A DNA stretch of 64,000 bases from Hydractinia symbiolongicarpus (lineage: Eukaryota; Cnidaria; Hydrozoa; Anthoathecata; Hydractiniidae), in the NCBI RefSeq assembly GCF_029227915.1, contig NC_079875.1:21755001-21819000 (forward strand), given 5' to 3'. The translations under genes and the position numbers were made by a program. Positions 34,330 to 44,710 of this stretch are shown here, one piece after another. The notes below the pieces were generated by a model. The model worked only from the letters and a program-made list of their open reading frames with translations. It did no database searches and was not told where the DNA came from. The stretch's first letter is position 1, and the number at the start of each line of letters is the position of its first letter.

Positions 34330-34831
34330 AAAATGCGGTATTCGTGGAGGGTTTACCACTACCTACATGGGTACCACTACCTACATAGGACAAGGTTCGA
34401 CAGTCATCCAGATTATGCCGACTTAAATACTCTGTATGAATGATCACGTAGAAGTATTTTGCGCGATGAGGTGAAAAAACTGTACGAGTCGTTACACTGT
34501 GCGAACTTCACGTGTACTTTGTAGTAGTTCATATTTTGAGCAAACTTCTTGGTAAATCTGAAAAAGGTTAAAATCTTGTTAATGAAGTTTTAGGTTAGAA
34601 GCTTTGTGTCAGATTTCACCCGTTTTTAACAAAACTTCGTGTTCTGAGCTCTCCATATCTATCGGGATATTAGTTTAATTCGAGAAATTTGGGTATTGAA
34701 TTGAATTTTGATTATCGTAAGCAGGCTTAAAGCTTTATATGTGCATATAATTTGTGATGTAGGTTTCCATCCTGAAAATGGAAAATGCTAAGAAATAAAA
34801 ATATATGCATAAAAAACTATTTCTTTTGAAA
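34330..34831. other. Intergenic stretch between NSA2 and the P-element-like transposon
   Basis: It holds the 3' end of the NSA2 transcript. TACCACTACCTACAT is duplicated in tandem near 34,354-34,390. Nothing else was recognised. Confidence 0.5.
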
Positions 34832-34838
34832 GTCACCC

Positions 34839-34865
34839 CATAGTCATAAGAAAAAAAGATAGTCT
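34839..34865 (+). repeat. Left terminal inverted repeat of P-element-like transposon
   Basis: 27 bp, identical in reverse complement to 38,918-38,944. It is preceded by the target duplication GTCACCC. Confidence 0.95.
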
Positions 34866-34949
34866 AGAGGCAACGACCACCGACATTGTTTACGCAATGT
34901 ATCCTTAACTTAGGTAGGACGACCCTCCGATATTGCACGAAAGTTGAAC

Positions 34950-36153
34950 ATGGCGGCTTCAGCACAGGAAGATTACTTAGCTGGTGACGAACTTGATGAG
35001 TTGTTTCAGTTACTTGATGGTGGTTTTCTTGACGATGATGCAATTTTTAATGCAGATGTGAACGCTGTAGTTACTGAAGTAATGGATAACGAAAAAAATA
35101 AAGCTTTTTATCGTTGTCAACATTGTGAAATAATTTGTAAATCACAACGTGGTCTTACTAGGCATTGCAATGTTAAACATACATCAGCAACTATCACAAC
35201 AAATTCTTGTGACTCTAGTATTTCCATACCACAGCTGTCAAAGGAAGAACAATGTTTGAAGAAATTTCACCCCTTAACTTTAAAATTAATTGTAAATAAA
35301 TGTGCTGATTCATGCTTTAAAGATTTGTGTTTGCCTGAAAATATTAGATGCTTGTTCTCGAAAGAAAATTTTTTATTTTCAACTGATGATGCTATTGAAC
35401 TATGGAACAAGTTCAGACCAATGATTGAAAAATATTCTGGGGATGCTGAAGATTTTTACATGTATTTTTATGGCATGTTGAAGGAAAATATCCTACCATC
35501 AAAATTTGAAGAAACACGATTTAGCAATATTTTACTTGCAGAAGTGGCAAATCATATGTTGACCCATTTATCAGGCATTGGTAAACATACACCTACAGGT
35601 GGCAGAAATTTCAGAAAAAGAGCTCAAAAGTTTAGATTATCTTGGTGGATATATTCTTCACAAGCTACATTCTAGGTTTCGATTTTCAAAGGCTACTTTA
35701 ACAAATCGCACACAATTTATTGCACTGCTGCAAGCATGTAAGGTTGATAGCGATGATTCTCAGACATACATTAATATTCGTGATCGTGGAGGTTTGTGGA
35801 GAGTAAACAAAAAAATGCAAGCAGTTTTCGTTAAATGTGAACAAATATTTCGGTTGTCAACTATTAATTTCCAAACCAAATTGGTATGTCACAACATAGT
35901 CCACAAGATGCTAGAAAACCCTTCAATTTTATCTAATTTTAAGAGTGCCTGTTATGAAGTGGAGCCACAAGTTGATGAAGAAGTTAGTTTAAACTTGTTG
36001 GAGCATATGTTAACATTGTTTACTAAAGTTCGCACCTTTTCATATGCTAAAGATATTCGTGAAAAACACAAGGCTGCTAAACAGAATTCAAAAAAACGTG
36101 CTTTGAGAGTTGAACTAAAGAAAACAGCTATTACTAAAGAACTGGGACATTAA
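34950..36153 (+). pseudogene. Transposon-borne C2H2 zinc-finger protein, frame broken near 35,580
   Basis: The start is the ATG at 34,950 (MAASAQEDYL). An acidic N-terminus is followed by one C2H2 finger (YRCQHCEIICKSQRGLTRHC plus H) at residues about 55-80. An alpha-helical middle region follows. After a +1 frame change near 35,580 the reading continues as KELKSLDYLGGYILHKLHSR. That resembles the LEYVAGYIxxK segment that occurs in the C-terminal part of many THAP/P-type transposases. It ends in basic residues (KNSKKRALRVELKK-like) at 36,153. Excising a 34-base GT..AG segment (about 35,580-35,613) would also restore the frame, but that is shorter than known animal introns. It is probably an accessory DNA-binding protein of the element; its role is not established. 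Confidence 0.75.
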
Positions 36154-36164
36154 ATGTTTGCCAA

Positions 36165-36620
36165 GTCCTAGACATGGACTAAAAAAACTGTCAAAAAGGC
36201 TATTTTTATAGCCACAAATTTTCAAAAAACATGTTTTGGCTTTAACTTATATGTTTTATTCTACGTGCCTGATATATTTATTTACATTGTTTATTTAAAC
36301 TTTATTATTGTTAAGAAATTAGGAACGACAGTTATTCACAGGTTTTGTCGATAACGCCAAATATTCTCAGTGACTTATAAATCACTGATTGCAAGTTTTT
36401 TTCCAAATATTTTTCAATTTGTAGAGTTGAAAAAAGTTCCAGGTGAAGTAAATACCATGTGTACCTACAAAATTTTGTTTTCTGCTAGAACCCTCCAGTC
36501 CCCAGTATAAAGGGGACTAAAGAATGTGACCAAAAATATTGATAGCCAGTGTAATGTTTTTTTTAAAATTGTGGCTATAAAAATAGCCGGTTTGACAGTT
36601 TTAATCCATGTCCGGGATGT
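36165..36620. repeat. Central inverted repeat between the two transposon genes
   Basis: Left arm about 36,167-36,226 and right arm about 36,565-36,618 share, in inverse, GACATGGA, AAAACTGTCAAA and GGCTATTTTTATAGCCACAA. Each arm also contains its own small hairpin (GGCTATTTTTATAGCC). The loop of about 340 bp is AT-rich. It could be a nested MITE or a structure that ends convergent transcription. Confidence 0.75.
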
Positions 36621-36625
36621 AGCAT

Positions 36626-38769
36626 CTATTGAGAGTTTTTCTTTCTTTTTGGCAAAGGACTATCATCAATAAGGTTAAATTTGCTACTACCTGAGGCACA
36701 AACATTTCCAGCAATTGGTCGTACAGAAAATTGGCTTTTGATGGTGTTATCATTATAGCCTACATCTCTCACTGACGGGTTGTCACGGCGTGATCCAATA
36801 GCACGTTGTCTGCCAAAATAATTTTCTAAATCATCCTGGCAAAATCTTTCTGACAAAATATAATGTACGCCATGTTCAAGTACGAATTTACAGACTTCTT
36901 TAAAGGAATGTACAGTTATTTGTAATACTTCATAAGTCTGGAACGATACACTACATTTTTTTCTGACTCTCCACATAATAACTTGTGCATTCTAAAAAAA
37001 CGACGGTTTGGAGAAGCACCATCAGCTGTAGCAGCAATAACTTTTAAATTTATTTGCTCTAAATAAGAAACTGCTTTCCAAAAAATAGGCATGAGCTGAA
37101 ATGAGGTAATACCGGTGGTAGCAAATGTCGCAAAACTGAATGACAATGGGTTTACGATGCTTTTAACAAGAAAAACAAGGACGTGGGATGCTAATTTTTT
37201 TACATTTTTGAGTGTTGCAAAGTTTGTATTAATATCACCTAGGTCCACAAAACCAATTAGTTCACCTGTGTACTTATCCCACACCAAATCTTCCTGTATC
37301 TTCATCTCGTCAAATAGTATGGTGACAAATCTCTCAGGTGCTGAAAATAATGCTGTTTTCTTAGAAAGATCTTCAATAATTTGATAGTTAAATCCTCTGG
37401 TTGGGCGAATGTAGTTTCGGTAATCTCGCAAAGTACGCAAACTGGGAAGGACTAATATTCCAGAACCAGTGTTTTTATCAAATCGCAAGTCGGAATATGC
37501 AGAGGAAGATTTACCAGCTAGATTCAGACAGTATTTGATGATCATAGGATGGTATCTGACACTATGTGGACTAGAAGATTGCACATACTTTTGTTGCTCC
37601 TCCCAAAATAACTTCATAAAAGGTGGAACAGCCTCTCTGTCACAACCAGTAAAAATAGATATTAGATCTTTACTTAACGCAGGACTTACATTTTCAGAGT
37701 GACTTTCTAAAGCATTTTTTATTTCTGCAATTTCCTTTTCCAATCTCTTACAATTTAGTCTTTGATTTTGCAGAGTTAATTTTATCCTTTCAGGGGAGGT
37801 AAATTTAATCGGTGCCTTCAATTTAGCTGGTTCAAGCATCTTTTTTTCTTTTCGGGTGTCACTATACATAACCTTTATGTTGTGAGAAACACACTGTAAA
37901 CATGGATGTTTGTCATTGGTGGATAGCAGCATCCTGCAATCATTAGACCGGTAGTATTCATCTTGGTGTAGATGAGATTGAAATGATTGCTGTTGGAAGG
38001 AGAGGTAATTAAACTTTTTAGGTATGACATGTTTTTGATAGTTAAATTCTTTACCAGGATCAAGCATAGTAATACCTCCACATAATATGTAGTTATTGGT
38101 TAATTCAAAAATAAAACTTGAAAGTGTAATGTTATAAAATGTTCGATTGTATAACGAATAAAAGACATGGTCATCAGGCAACATCCAACCATAAACCCTT
38201 ACAGAAAATGCTAATGATTGGTCTATAAATACTTCATACTTTGGTAGGATATGATCTGTGGTAAAACATGTAACAATGACTAAAGTATCCTGCACATCAA
38301 CATGCCAACTTTTACTTAATGAAAGTTTCACGATGCGTTGTTTAAAATCAGAAAAACTTTTATAAATTGTGGAAGGAGATGGTGGCGGAGATAAATCTTG
38401 AAAAACTAGGAATTCCTCACGCTTTTGTATAGAAGTGGTTGAACGACTTTCACTACTAATGGTGACAGTTTGAAAACTTTTTTTAGGAAGATTCAGATAT
38501 GGTATTTCCCCTTCTTTTAGTGACTTACGTGTAGGGTAAACATAAAATTGATCAGGCGAGAAATGACGTTCGCAAATATATAACTTGAAGGTATCAATAC
38601 GCTTTCTCAGCTGCTTATCAATCACACGATCCTTTGTTATGATGTTGATCAATTTCTCACCCCATGTCTTGTTGAAATCACTATTTGGCAAAGGAACTTT
38701 GAAAATACTTATATCCTTATGTCTTCTGGAAGTGGAACAACCAAATATTGCGCAATTTTCCCCAGGCAT
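36626..38769 (-). pseudogene. THAP-domain P-element-type transposase, internally deleted
   Basis: The first frame (38,769-36,916, 617 residues) has an N-terminal THAP zinc finger: C6, C11, WGEKL, C66 and H69, closing with LNLP at 92-95. An unrecognised region with extra cysteines (278, 290, 293) and a coiled coil (about 325-355) follow. Next comes the P-type catalytic core: RYHPMIIKYCLNLAGKSSSA, ILFDEMKI (D487) and ATADGASPNRRFF (D583). About 15 residues later the frame ends. A second frame (to 36,626) supplies FCQDDLENYFGRQRAIGSRR, which holds the third acidic residue. The region between D583 and this block, about 250 residues in P/THAP9 proteins and including the GTP-binding insertion, is missing. 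No intron sites explain the join, so the copy is dead. Confidence 0.88.
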
Positions 38770-38917
38770 ATTAGAATAAACATCAAACTGTTATGAAATC
38801 AAACCAAAACATACAGGCAATTATACGCCATTTTGAACTTCTGTGCAGGATCGGAGATCTGGGTGCGAGCTTCATTTGCTTGCAAAAACATAAAACAATA
38901 GGCCATTGTTTGTCACC

Positions 38918-38944
38918 AGACTATCTTTTTTTCTTATGACTATG
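38918..38944 (-). repeat. Right terminal inverted repeat of P-element-like transposon
   Basis: 27 bp, perfect inverse of the left end. It is followed at once by the second GTCACCC. Confidence 0.95.
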
Positions 38945-38951
38945 GTCACCC

Positions 38952-39903
38952 TCATGACGAGGATTCGTGAGAGCAATAACAAAAGACTAGGATGAAAGCC
39001 AAGAAATTATAAATAACCGAAAATTGTGTCAGCTTCCGTCAGATTTTAAGTTAAAACACGGTGCCAATTAAAAGTCATGCAATAACGTCCAGTTAATAAA
39101 GCGCCAATCAAACAAAAAGACCGAAGCGTTTATTTAATGTATTTATTGTTGAAAGATATTTGTTTACTGTTTTGGATCAAATAGTATCACAGGGCGCAAA
39201 ACACGCAAAAACGTAAAAGTCGGTAGGGCGTAAATGGGCGCAACGACAAAAAAACAACACGCAGTGAATGAGTGTTGGTGACAAGATTGTAAAAAGTTTG
39301 AACTATTTACAACGTACGAACATCAAAAAACTTCAAGAAGAAAATCAATATTGGGTTATGGGCGTGGCATAACAACCTGCTTGAAATTTTTCAAAAAAGA
39401 TTTCGAGTCATTGGGTTTCGGTGGCCATGTACTGCAAAATAATACAGTGCATAAAAATTTTCAGATTTTTTTTTTTATCTTAAACTACCATATGCCTATT
39501 AAAAACACTCTCTGAAAATTTCTTACGGTCAAATAAGTAGAAGGTTCTTTTCTGCAAGCTTAACTTCAGGTCATTACCAATTTTTTCCTTAGCAACGGCA
39601 TTGTATATCCTGTTGCTAGGGACTTTTCCCCCAAATATATTTACTAAATTCCCGTGTTTATTCCGTAATTGATCAACAAATAACTAAATAATGAAAATAT
39701 CAACTTTGCTCTACGGTAAAGTACCGAGGTGATTAGTATGTACGAGCTAAAGTTAAAGTTTATTTTGTTGTTATTGTGGATTTTGATAGCAGATTTTTTG
39801 TTTTTGAGTCTAGGAACCTAAAAAATACCGTTTTGAATGTTTTCTCTTGCATTTATATTACTTTTTCTGTTTTATATATGTTCTAGAACATTAATTAATA
39901 AAA
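38952..39903. other. AT-rich intergenic stretch, no gene seen
   Basis: No protein-like frame, repeat pair or RNA gene could be supported here. Confidence 0.5.
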
Positions 39904-40155
39904 AATGAAGGCTAGAACAAAAAACAGACGACATAAGAAGACTTAAAAGGGAAAGCCCTGTTGGGCTAATCTTCACAGTGAAAAACAAAATGGCCGACAT
40001 CATACAACCCACACGTCTAATAATGTCAATAACCCCACTGCACCTGTTTATTCTGAACTCCCTGTAACCAACAATCCTTTAGTTATCTCTGACCAAGAAC
40101 CAGTTGCCTTATTACCATTATCATCAAGATTATTTCCATGAGAAATGTAATATCC

Positions 40156-41484
40156 CTAATTAAGCATGGAAATCTTGGGAAAATCAAAACGCGTGTGTAC
40201 TGTAAGACGCCATCTTGCGTCAGCGATAGCATTGATTTCCTCGTGGGGTTCTTCTTTCGGCGGGCCGATTCTCAGTAGGTTTAGGGCAATCGCGGCTTTA
40301 CGGCTTAGGATAGGAACGTCTTGGGTTTCCATCACTAACACAGTGGTACGGGTGGAGTAATGCCGGGACTTGAGGGTGATGTCGAAACAGCCTTTCACAT
40401 CTAATGGCTCAGGAGAATTATAGCAGAACACCTTCTATCTCCTTAGTATATGGTCTGAGTTGAGCTGGTGGTTGTATGGCTTTCAGTTGCGATTCACTAA
40501 ATATGGTTACAGTACTGCCACTGTCAATCAAGAATTTCACAATAATCTGGCCTATTGTGATAGGTATTAATGGTTTCTGATCACGTTTCTGGATAGCAAA
40601 AGAGTATTCATCATCTGAGCAGTTACATATCTCACAGCCGCAGGCCACTGGTCAGTCTCGACGTATCTGATGGTAGCTTTAGATCGGCAAACTTTTGCAA
40701 AATGACCAACAATTCCACATTTGTTGCAGGTTTTTCCTCTGGTGCCCTCGCATTTGTTTGCCATATGGAACTGGTAACATACTCGGGACATTGGTGTTTT
40801 TTGTTGGCGGCTTGGTCCGGCGTGGGCGGTAGTTAAGGGCGGACGACTGATTCCCGACTTTCGCATTTTCATTTTACGGAAGTCGAGTTTGTTCAGTTCG
40901 TCATCGTCGTCCGAGTAAGTCTTCCCGGCTGCCGGCGATTTTGCTTCCCCATATTGTTTAGCATGTCGATCGGCGATCTCAATGGCTTGGGCGATGCCAA
41001 GTAACTTGTCCAGATTGAGTTCTGGTTCCCGCGCAGCAATCGCTTGCGTGATTTTGCCGAATGACATTTTTCAATGACTTGATCCACGATCTCTTCGTCC
41101 TTGTTGTGGAATTCACATGTTTTTTGCTAACGAACGCAACTTAGTGACGTAAGTCTCAATGTTTTCGTCGTCTTTTTGGGTGCATGTACGAAACACGTGT
41201 CTTTCGAAATGTTTGTTTTGCTTGGGTTTAAAATATGCATCAAGTGCAACAAGTGCCTCATCAAAACTTTCCCCAGTGTTTGGAATGGTGTCGAAAACTT
41301 CTTGCACACTTTCCCCCGAGCAATGTAGTAGTAATGCTCTCTTTTGATTATCATCTGTCACGCCTGCAGCAGCAATGTATGTCTTGAAACCGTATACCCA
41401 CTTTGTCCATCGAGAGCCAAGGCTGTTTGGGTCACCTTTCGCATTAAAACACGTGGGTGCAGAAATTCCTAATATGTTCTCCAT
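40156..41484 (-). pseudogene. gag and protease remnants of the LTR element
   Basis: gag starts at ATG 41,484 (MENILGISAPTCFNAKGDPN) with a capsid-like helical region (ALLLHCSGESVQEVFDTIP; FRTCTQKDDENIETYVTKLR). Frame changes near 41,110 and 41,050 precede a basic stretch and one zinc knuckle (CNKCGIVGHFAKVC). After another shift, FLIDSGSTVTIF marks an aspartic protease with the active-site D-S-G (about 40,530). The last frame runs into the deleted 3' LTR. The type is Ty3/Gypsy by order and motif style. Confidence 0.75.
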
Positions 41485-41565
41485 TTTAAACACTTGAACA
41501 CTTGTAAACACTTGAATAAAAACTGTATAATCAACGTAGGTATCTTTGATACTCGCAGCGCCAGT

Positions 41566-41747
41566 TGTAATATCCTTAATTAAGCATGGAAATCTTGGGA
41601 AAATCAAAACGCGTGTGTACTGTAAGACGCCATCTTTTCTAAACTAACAAGGTCGCATGTGTACGCGCTATTCTACCGAACAACGGCGGAGTCTGTCGGA
41701 TGTCTATGTGAGCATGTCGGATGACTATGTCTCTTCGGAATACCACA
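41566..41747 (-). repeat. 5' LTR, 182 bp
   Basis: It has TG...CA ends on the minus strand. The last 71 bp are repeated at 40,146-40,216. It is short for a Gypsy LTR but consistent with flanking duplication and primer-binding site. Confidence 0.8.
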
Positions 41748-42219
41748 AGAAACAACACTGCAACCTTCGCTAACTTTTATATAGACACCAACGCCCACGT
41801 CTGTTTTTCCTGTCAATACTGTGACGCATGTTATCACCTCTAAGACCTACCGTCCTCTTCCTAATAGAAGTAAAGAAGAACTACGCAATACCCTCATTCA
41901 TAAGATTGAGAAAAAGGGCTTCATGACAAGGTCAAGATCCCTTAGACTTGGTCTTTTCAGTTCTCGTAAAATCGAAACAAAATGTATTGGTTACAAGATT
42001 ATTGACACCTCCGTTCTCAATGATAGTTTAGCGACTGTTAAATGTTCCAGTTGTAAGAAAGGTAAAGTTGAACTCTTTGAAGAACAAGGTGTCAAAAAAG
42101 GACTTGCTGAAAAGTTATATTTGAGGTGTAATTATTGTAATTTCAAGCAGCCTTCGTTCTATACGAGTAACCGATCCTCAAAGTTGACCGATAACTCAAA
42201 AGCTGTCCTTTTGACGTAA

Positions 42220-44580
42220 ATATAAAGTCAGTATTTGCATCCCAACCTATTGGTTACTTACCAGCTCCCATTGGAGAGCATCCTTACCAAAAGAATGAGG
42301 TACAAAAATCTTTTCCTTTTCGACTTCTTAGTAAATCTACTTTTGAGATCAAACCTATTCTATTTCAGCATTTCTTAAACAGCTACTAAATTTTATTATA
42401 TTTTTTAACTGTATCAGCCTCCATATTTTTTGCATCATGCCTTGTACTTTGGTTTTTCTTGGTAAATTCCCATTTGACTAGACTTATCTACATAAACTCC
42501 TACCTTTGTGTTTTGTATTAGTCACAGTCCTGTCTTGTATTTTGTCCTTTTTGTGATGTCCTGTTTATTAGGTGGTCACCACTTTCATTTAAGCTATTTT
42601 GCTTTGCGGTGATCTCCTTTCAATAGACTTATTTACAACAATACTTATATAATCATTTTTCTATAAAATCATGTACCTTCTGTCTATTGATGAATAAATT
42701 ATTACTACTACTATTACTATTACTAAAAGATTATGAAGGACCTGAATGGAAAATCTGTTGCTCAAGCCGAGGAGATTGCCGGTCATTATCATATGCCTTA
42801 AAACATCTTAATTTTAGAACTGTTTTCGATATTCAAAGTCTTGATAATATTGTGCATCCTTGATATTGTTCTTATAGAGCTTGTGCAAAAGTTTGAACAG
42901 ATTTGCTTGATTTTTCATCAAAATACAAATAGTTTTCTATTGCATTTCTACGGTTTACGCAAATCTGGGGGTAAAAACATTCTGCAGGTTATAATTCTCT
43001 AACCACTTGAGCAAAATCTACCAAATTTTTTATTTTGTTGTGTCTTTATGCAAAGTATGCAATGAGTGTGACGAATTTTGAGTTTTTTAATTTCTGATTT
43101 TATAGCTTGAAAAACATATTTTTTAGGTTTTCCCCTCTGGATTAATATTTTTTGAAAAAATTTGACACTCATAACATAGTCATTTTTATTTCTGAAATAT
43201 CGATGTATGATTTTGTTGATAGTTTTAAAGTGTTCTAACGTTATGAATTGCAGAGTATATTTATGTGTTGTACTGTTTTGGTCATTAACCCCGTCCGAGA
43301 TTTCTATTTTTAGAAAAAGTTTTAATTTTTGGAAAACTTTTTTTATTGGCAACATTGTCTCAAAATTTGGTATAAAAAACTTCACTTATTGTATGAAATG
43401 TGTAGACACTCTATAAATTAATTTTGCAGTACATGCCCACCTTGATTTAGTAACTCTTCATTTTCTCTTAAAATTTTCAGAATATCCTAAAGTGCGGAAT
43501 GTTTTTCAGTGTTTTTCCCAAAATTTTGTTCCTAAACTTTCCTACAACCTAAAATTGTTAACGCTGAACAAAGAGTGAGCAGGTAGACAAGCAAGTCGCA
43601 ACTAAAAAGGGTGCTGTACAAAAAAGAGTAATCATTGATTTCCGCCGGCGAAGGCGGAATCTTTAATATCGCCTGGGAAGATAGAGAGATAGATAGATAG
43701 AGACAGCCCAGAGCCTGGACGCCTAAAACTTGTCCGGGCTAAAGCTTAAATCCTTGTTTTGACAGATTCTTTTCTGAGAACGAGGCTAAATTCAGTTTTA
43801 AAGACAATTAATTCTGATATATATCACAACCAAATCTCGGTATAAGTTACGGGAAATAGCAAAGCATGGTTTTTCTTTGTTACGTTGTGTCATTCGTAAA
43901 GAGTGAGCCAATGACATAAATTTTTAGGACTTACGTACAGGGCACTTTGGTTACACTAATAAGCGCAAGAAATGAACACATAAAATTTGGTACTTATTAC
44001 AAAAATACCAATGGGTTTGTTTACAAAGAAAACAGCCTCGATGTTGTTTGATGTTGTTCTTACAGGTAGCTTAGCTACTATAGTTACACTTAGGATTAAA
44101 CTAGCATTTATTACTTAATACTCAGTAAAATAGGTCAAGTTTGAATATTAAACTTTTTCGCTATAGCTAGCTAGACTAAGCATGAAAGGAGCTGGGTTAA
44201 AAGTCAAAACTTAAAGAGGAAAATTACATCACATTTTTTAAGATTATACTACACATATTTGAGAACACCTGAAAAATGCATTGTTCATCAAGTTACCCCA
44301 TATGGCTAATATGGAAGATTTCTTCATAAAAAGCATCAAAACTTTTTTCATGTGGATTACTTTTACATTAACAAAAATTTAAAATTTGAAGATAAACTTT
44401 TGCGATTTTGTCATTCATTAGTTTTCAAATTTCTCGCTGGAAATTTTTAAGGTTTAAAACCCATGTCTCACAGTAACTTTTTCGTTCTTATCCTAATGTT
44501 AATACGTGAGTTGTGCAACAACTTTTGCAGGAAAATAAAAACACATCAAGAGAAAAAGTTTGTTATTAAAATATTATAAA
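42220..44580. other. Intergenic repeat-derived stretch, no gene seen
   Basis: TTACTACTACTATTACTATT (about 42,698-42,724) is a microsatellite of the kind found at LINE 3' ends. A hairpin-like CCGCCGGCGAAGGCGG and a GATA run lie at 43,640-43,711. GCTAGCTAGAC occurs near 44,166. No coding signal was recognised. Confidence 0.4.
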
Positions 44581-44710
44581 CTAGTTGTTAGCCCGTGGAA
44601 AATCCACGGTTCGCCCATCCTTTTTATAGTGCATTGCGTGCTTCTTGCTATTGCACAGCTAAGCTACCATTTTGCGTGACAGACAGATGTATACGGGTAT
44701 TATAATATAG
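44581..44710 (-). mobile_element. Helitron-like 3' end
   Basis: Minus-strand order: CCGTGGATTTTCCACGGG hairpin, CTAACAA, CTAG, then host T. It is the same terminus as at 12,216 and 49,792. The adjacent GACAGACAGATG resembles GACAGACAGACG beside the 12,216 copy. The 5' limit is estimated. Confidence 0.5.

Larger units (their letters stand above)
34839..38944. mobile_element. P-element-like DNA transposon with two convergent genes
   Basis: Terminal inverted repeats of 27 bp match perfectly (34,839-34,865 and 38,918-38,944), starting CATAGTCATAAG and continuing with an A7 run and GATAGTCT. GTCACCC is present directly outside both ends (34,832-34,838 and 38,945-38,951). P elements have about 31-bp inverted repeats that also begin CAT and make 8-bp duplications; here 7 bp match. 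Inside are a plus-strand C2H2 zinc-finger gene (34,950-36,153) and a minus-strand THAP transposase (38,769-36,626), tail to tail, with an inverted repeat between them. Both genes are damaged, yet the ends are perfect, so the copy is fairly recent or was mobilised in trans. Confidence 0.9.
40146..41747 (-). mobile_element. Deleted LTR retrotransposon (Ty3/Gypsy-like) with 5-bp target duplication
   Basis: The element is on the minus strand. The 5' LTR (41,566-41,747) begins TGTGGTATTC and ends ATTACA. The remaining 71 bp of the 3' LTR is at 40,146-40,216 with one mismatch. AGAAA is duplicated outside (40,141-40,145 and 41,748-41,752). Just inside the 5' LTR is TGGCGCTGCGAG, a likely primer-binding site. 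The internal part holds only gag and protease; reverse transcriptase, RNase H, integrase and most of the 3' LTR are gone through one deletion. Confidence 0.85.
39904..42219 (+). pseudogene. Mutator-like transposase N-terminal fragment, split by an LTR element
   Basis: The left piece starts at ATG 39,904 (MKARTKNRRHKK) and soon stops. An alternative frame continues to the insertion at 40,141. The right piece (41,753-42,219) reads SRSLRLGLFSSRK, then IDTSVLNDSLATVKCSSC, GLAEKLYLRCNYC and FYTSNRS. This is the Cys-pair module typical of the mosaic Mutator-like transposases found in cnidarian genomes. It lacks the catalytic domain. The gap is exactly filled by the LTR retroelement. Confidence 0.6.

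Noticed and set aside
43640-43711. GC-rich CCGCCGGCGAAGGCGG hairpin with a GATA run
   Set aside because: It is short and has the look of a decayed repeat end, with no partner repeat found nearby.
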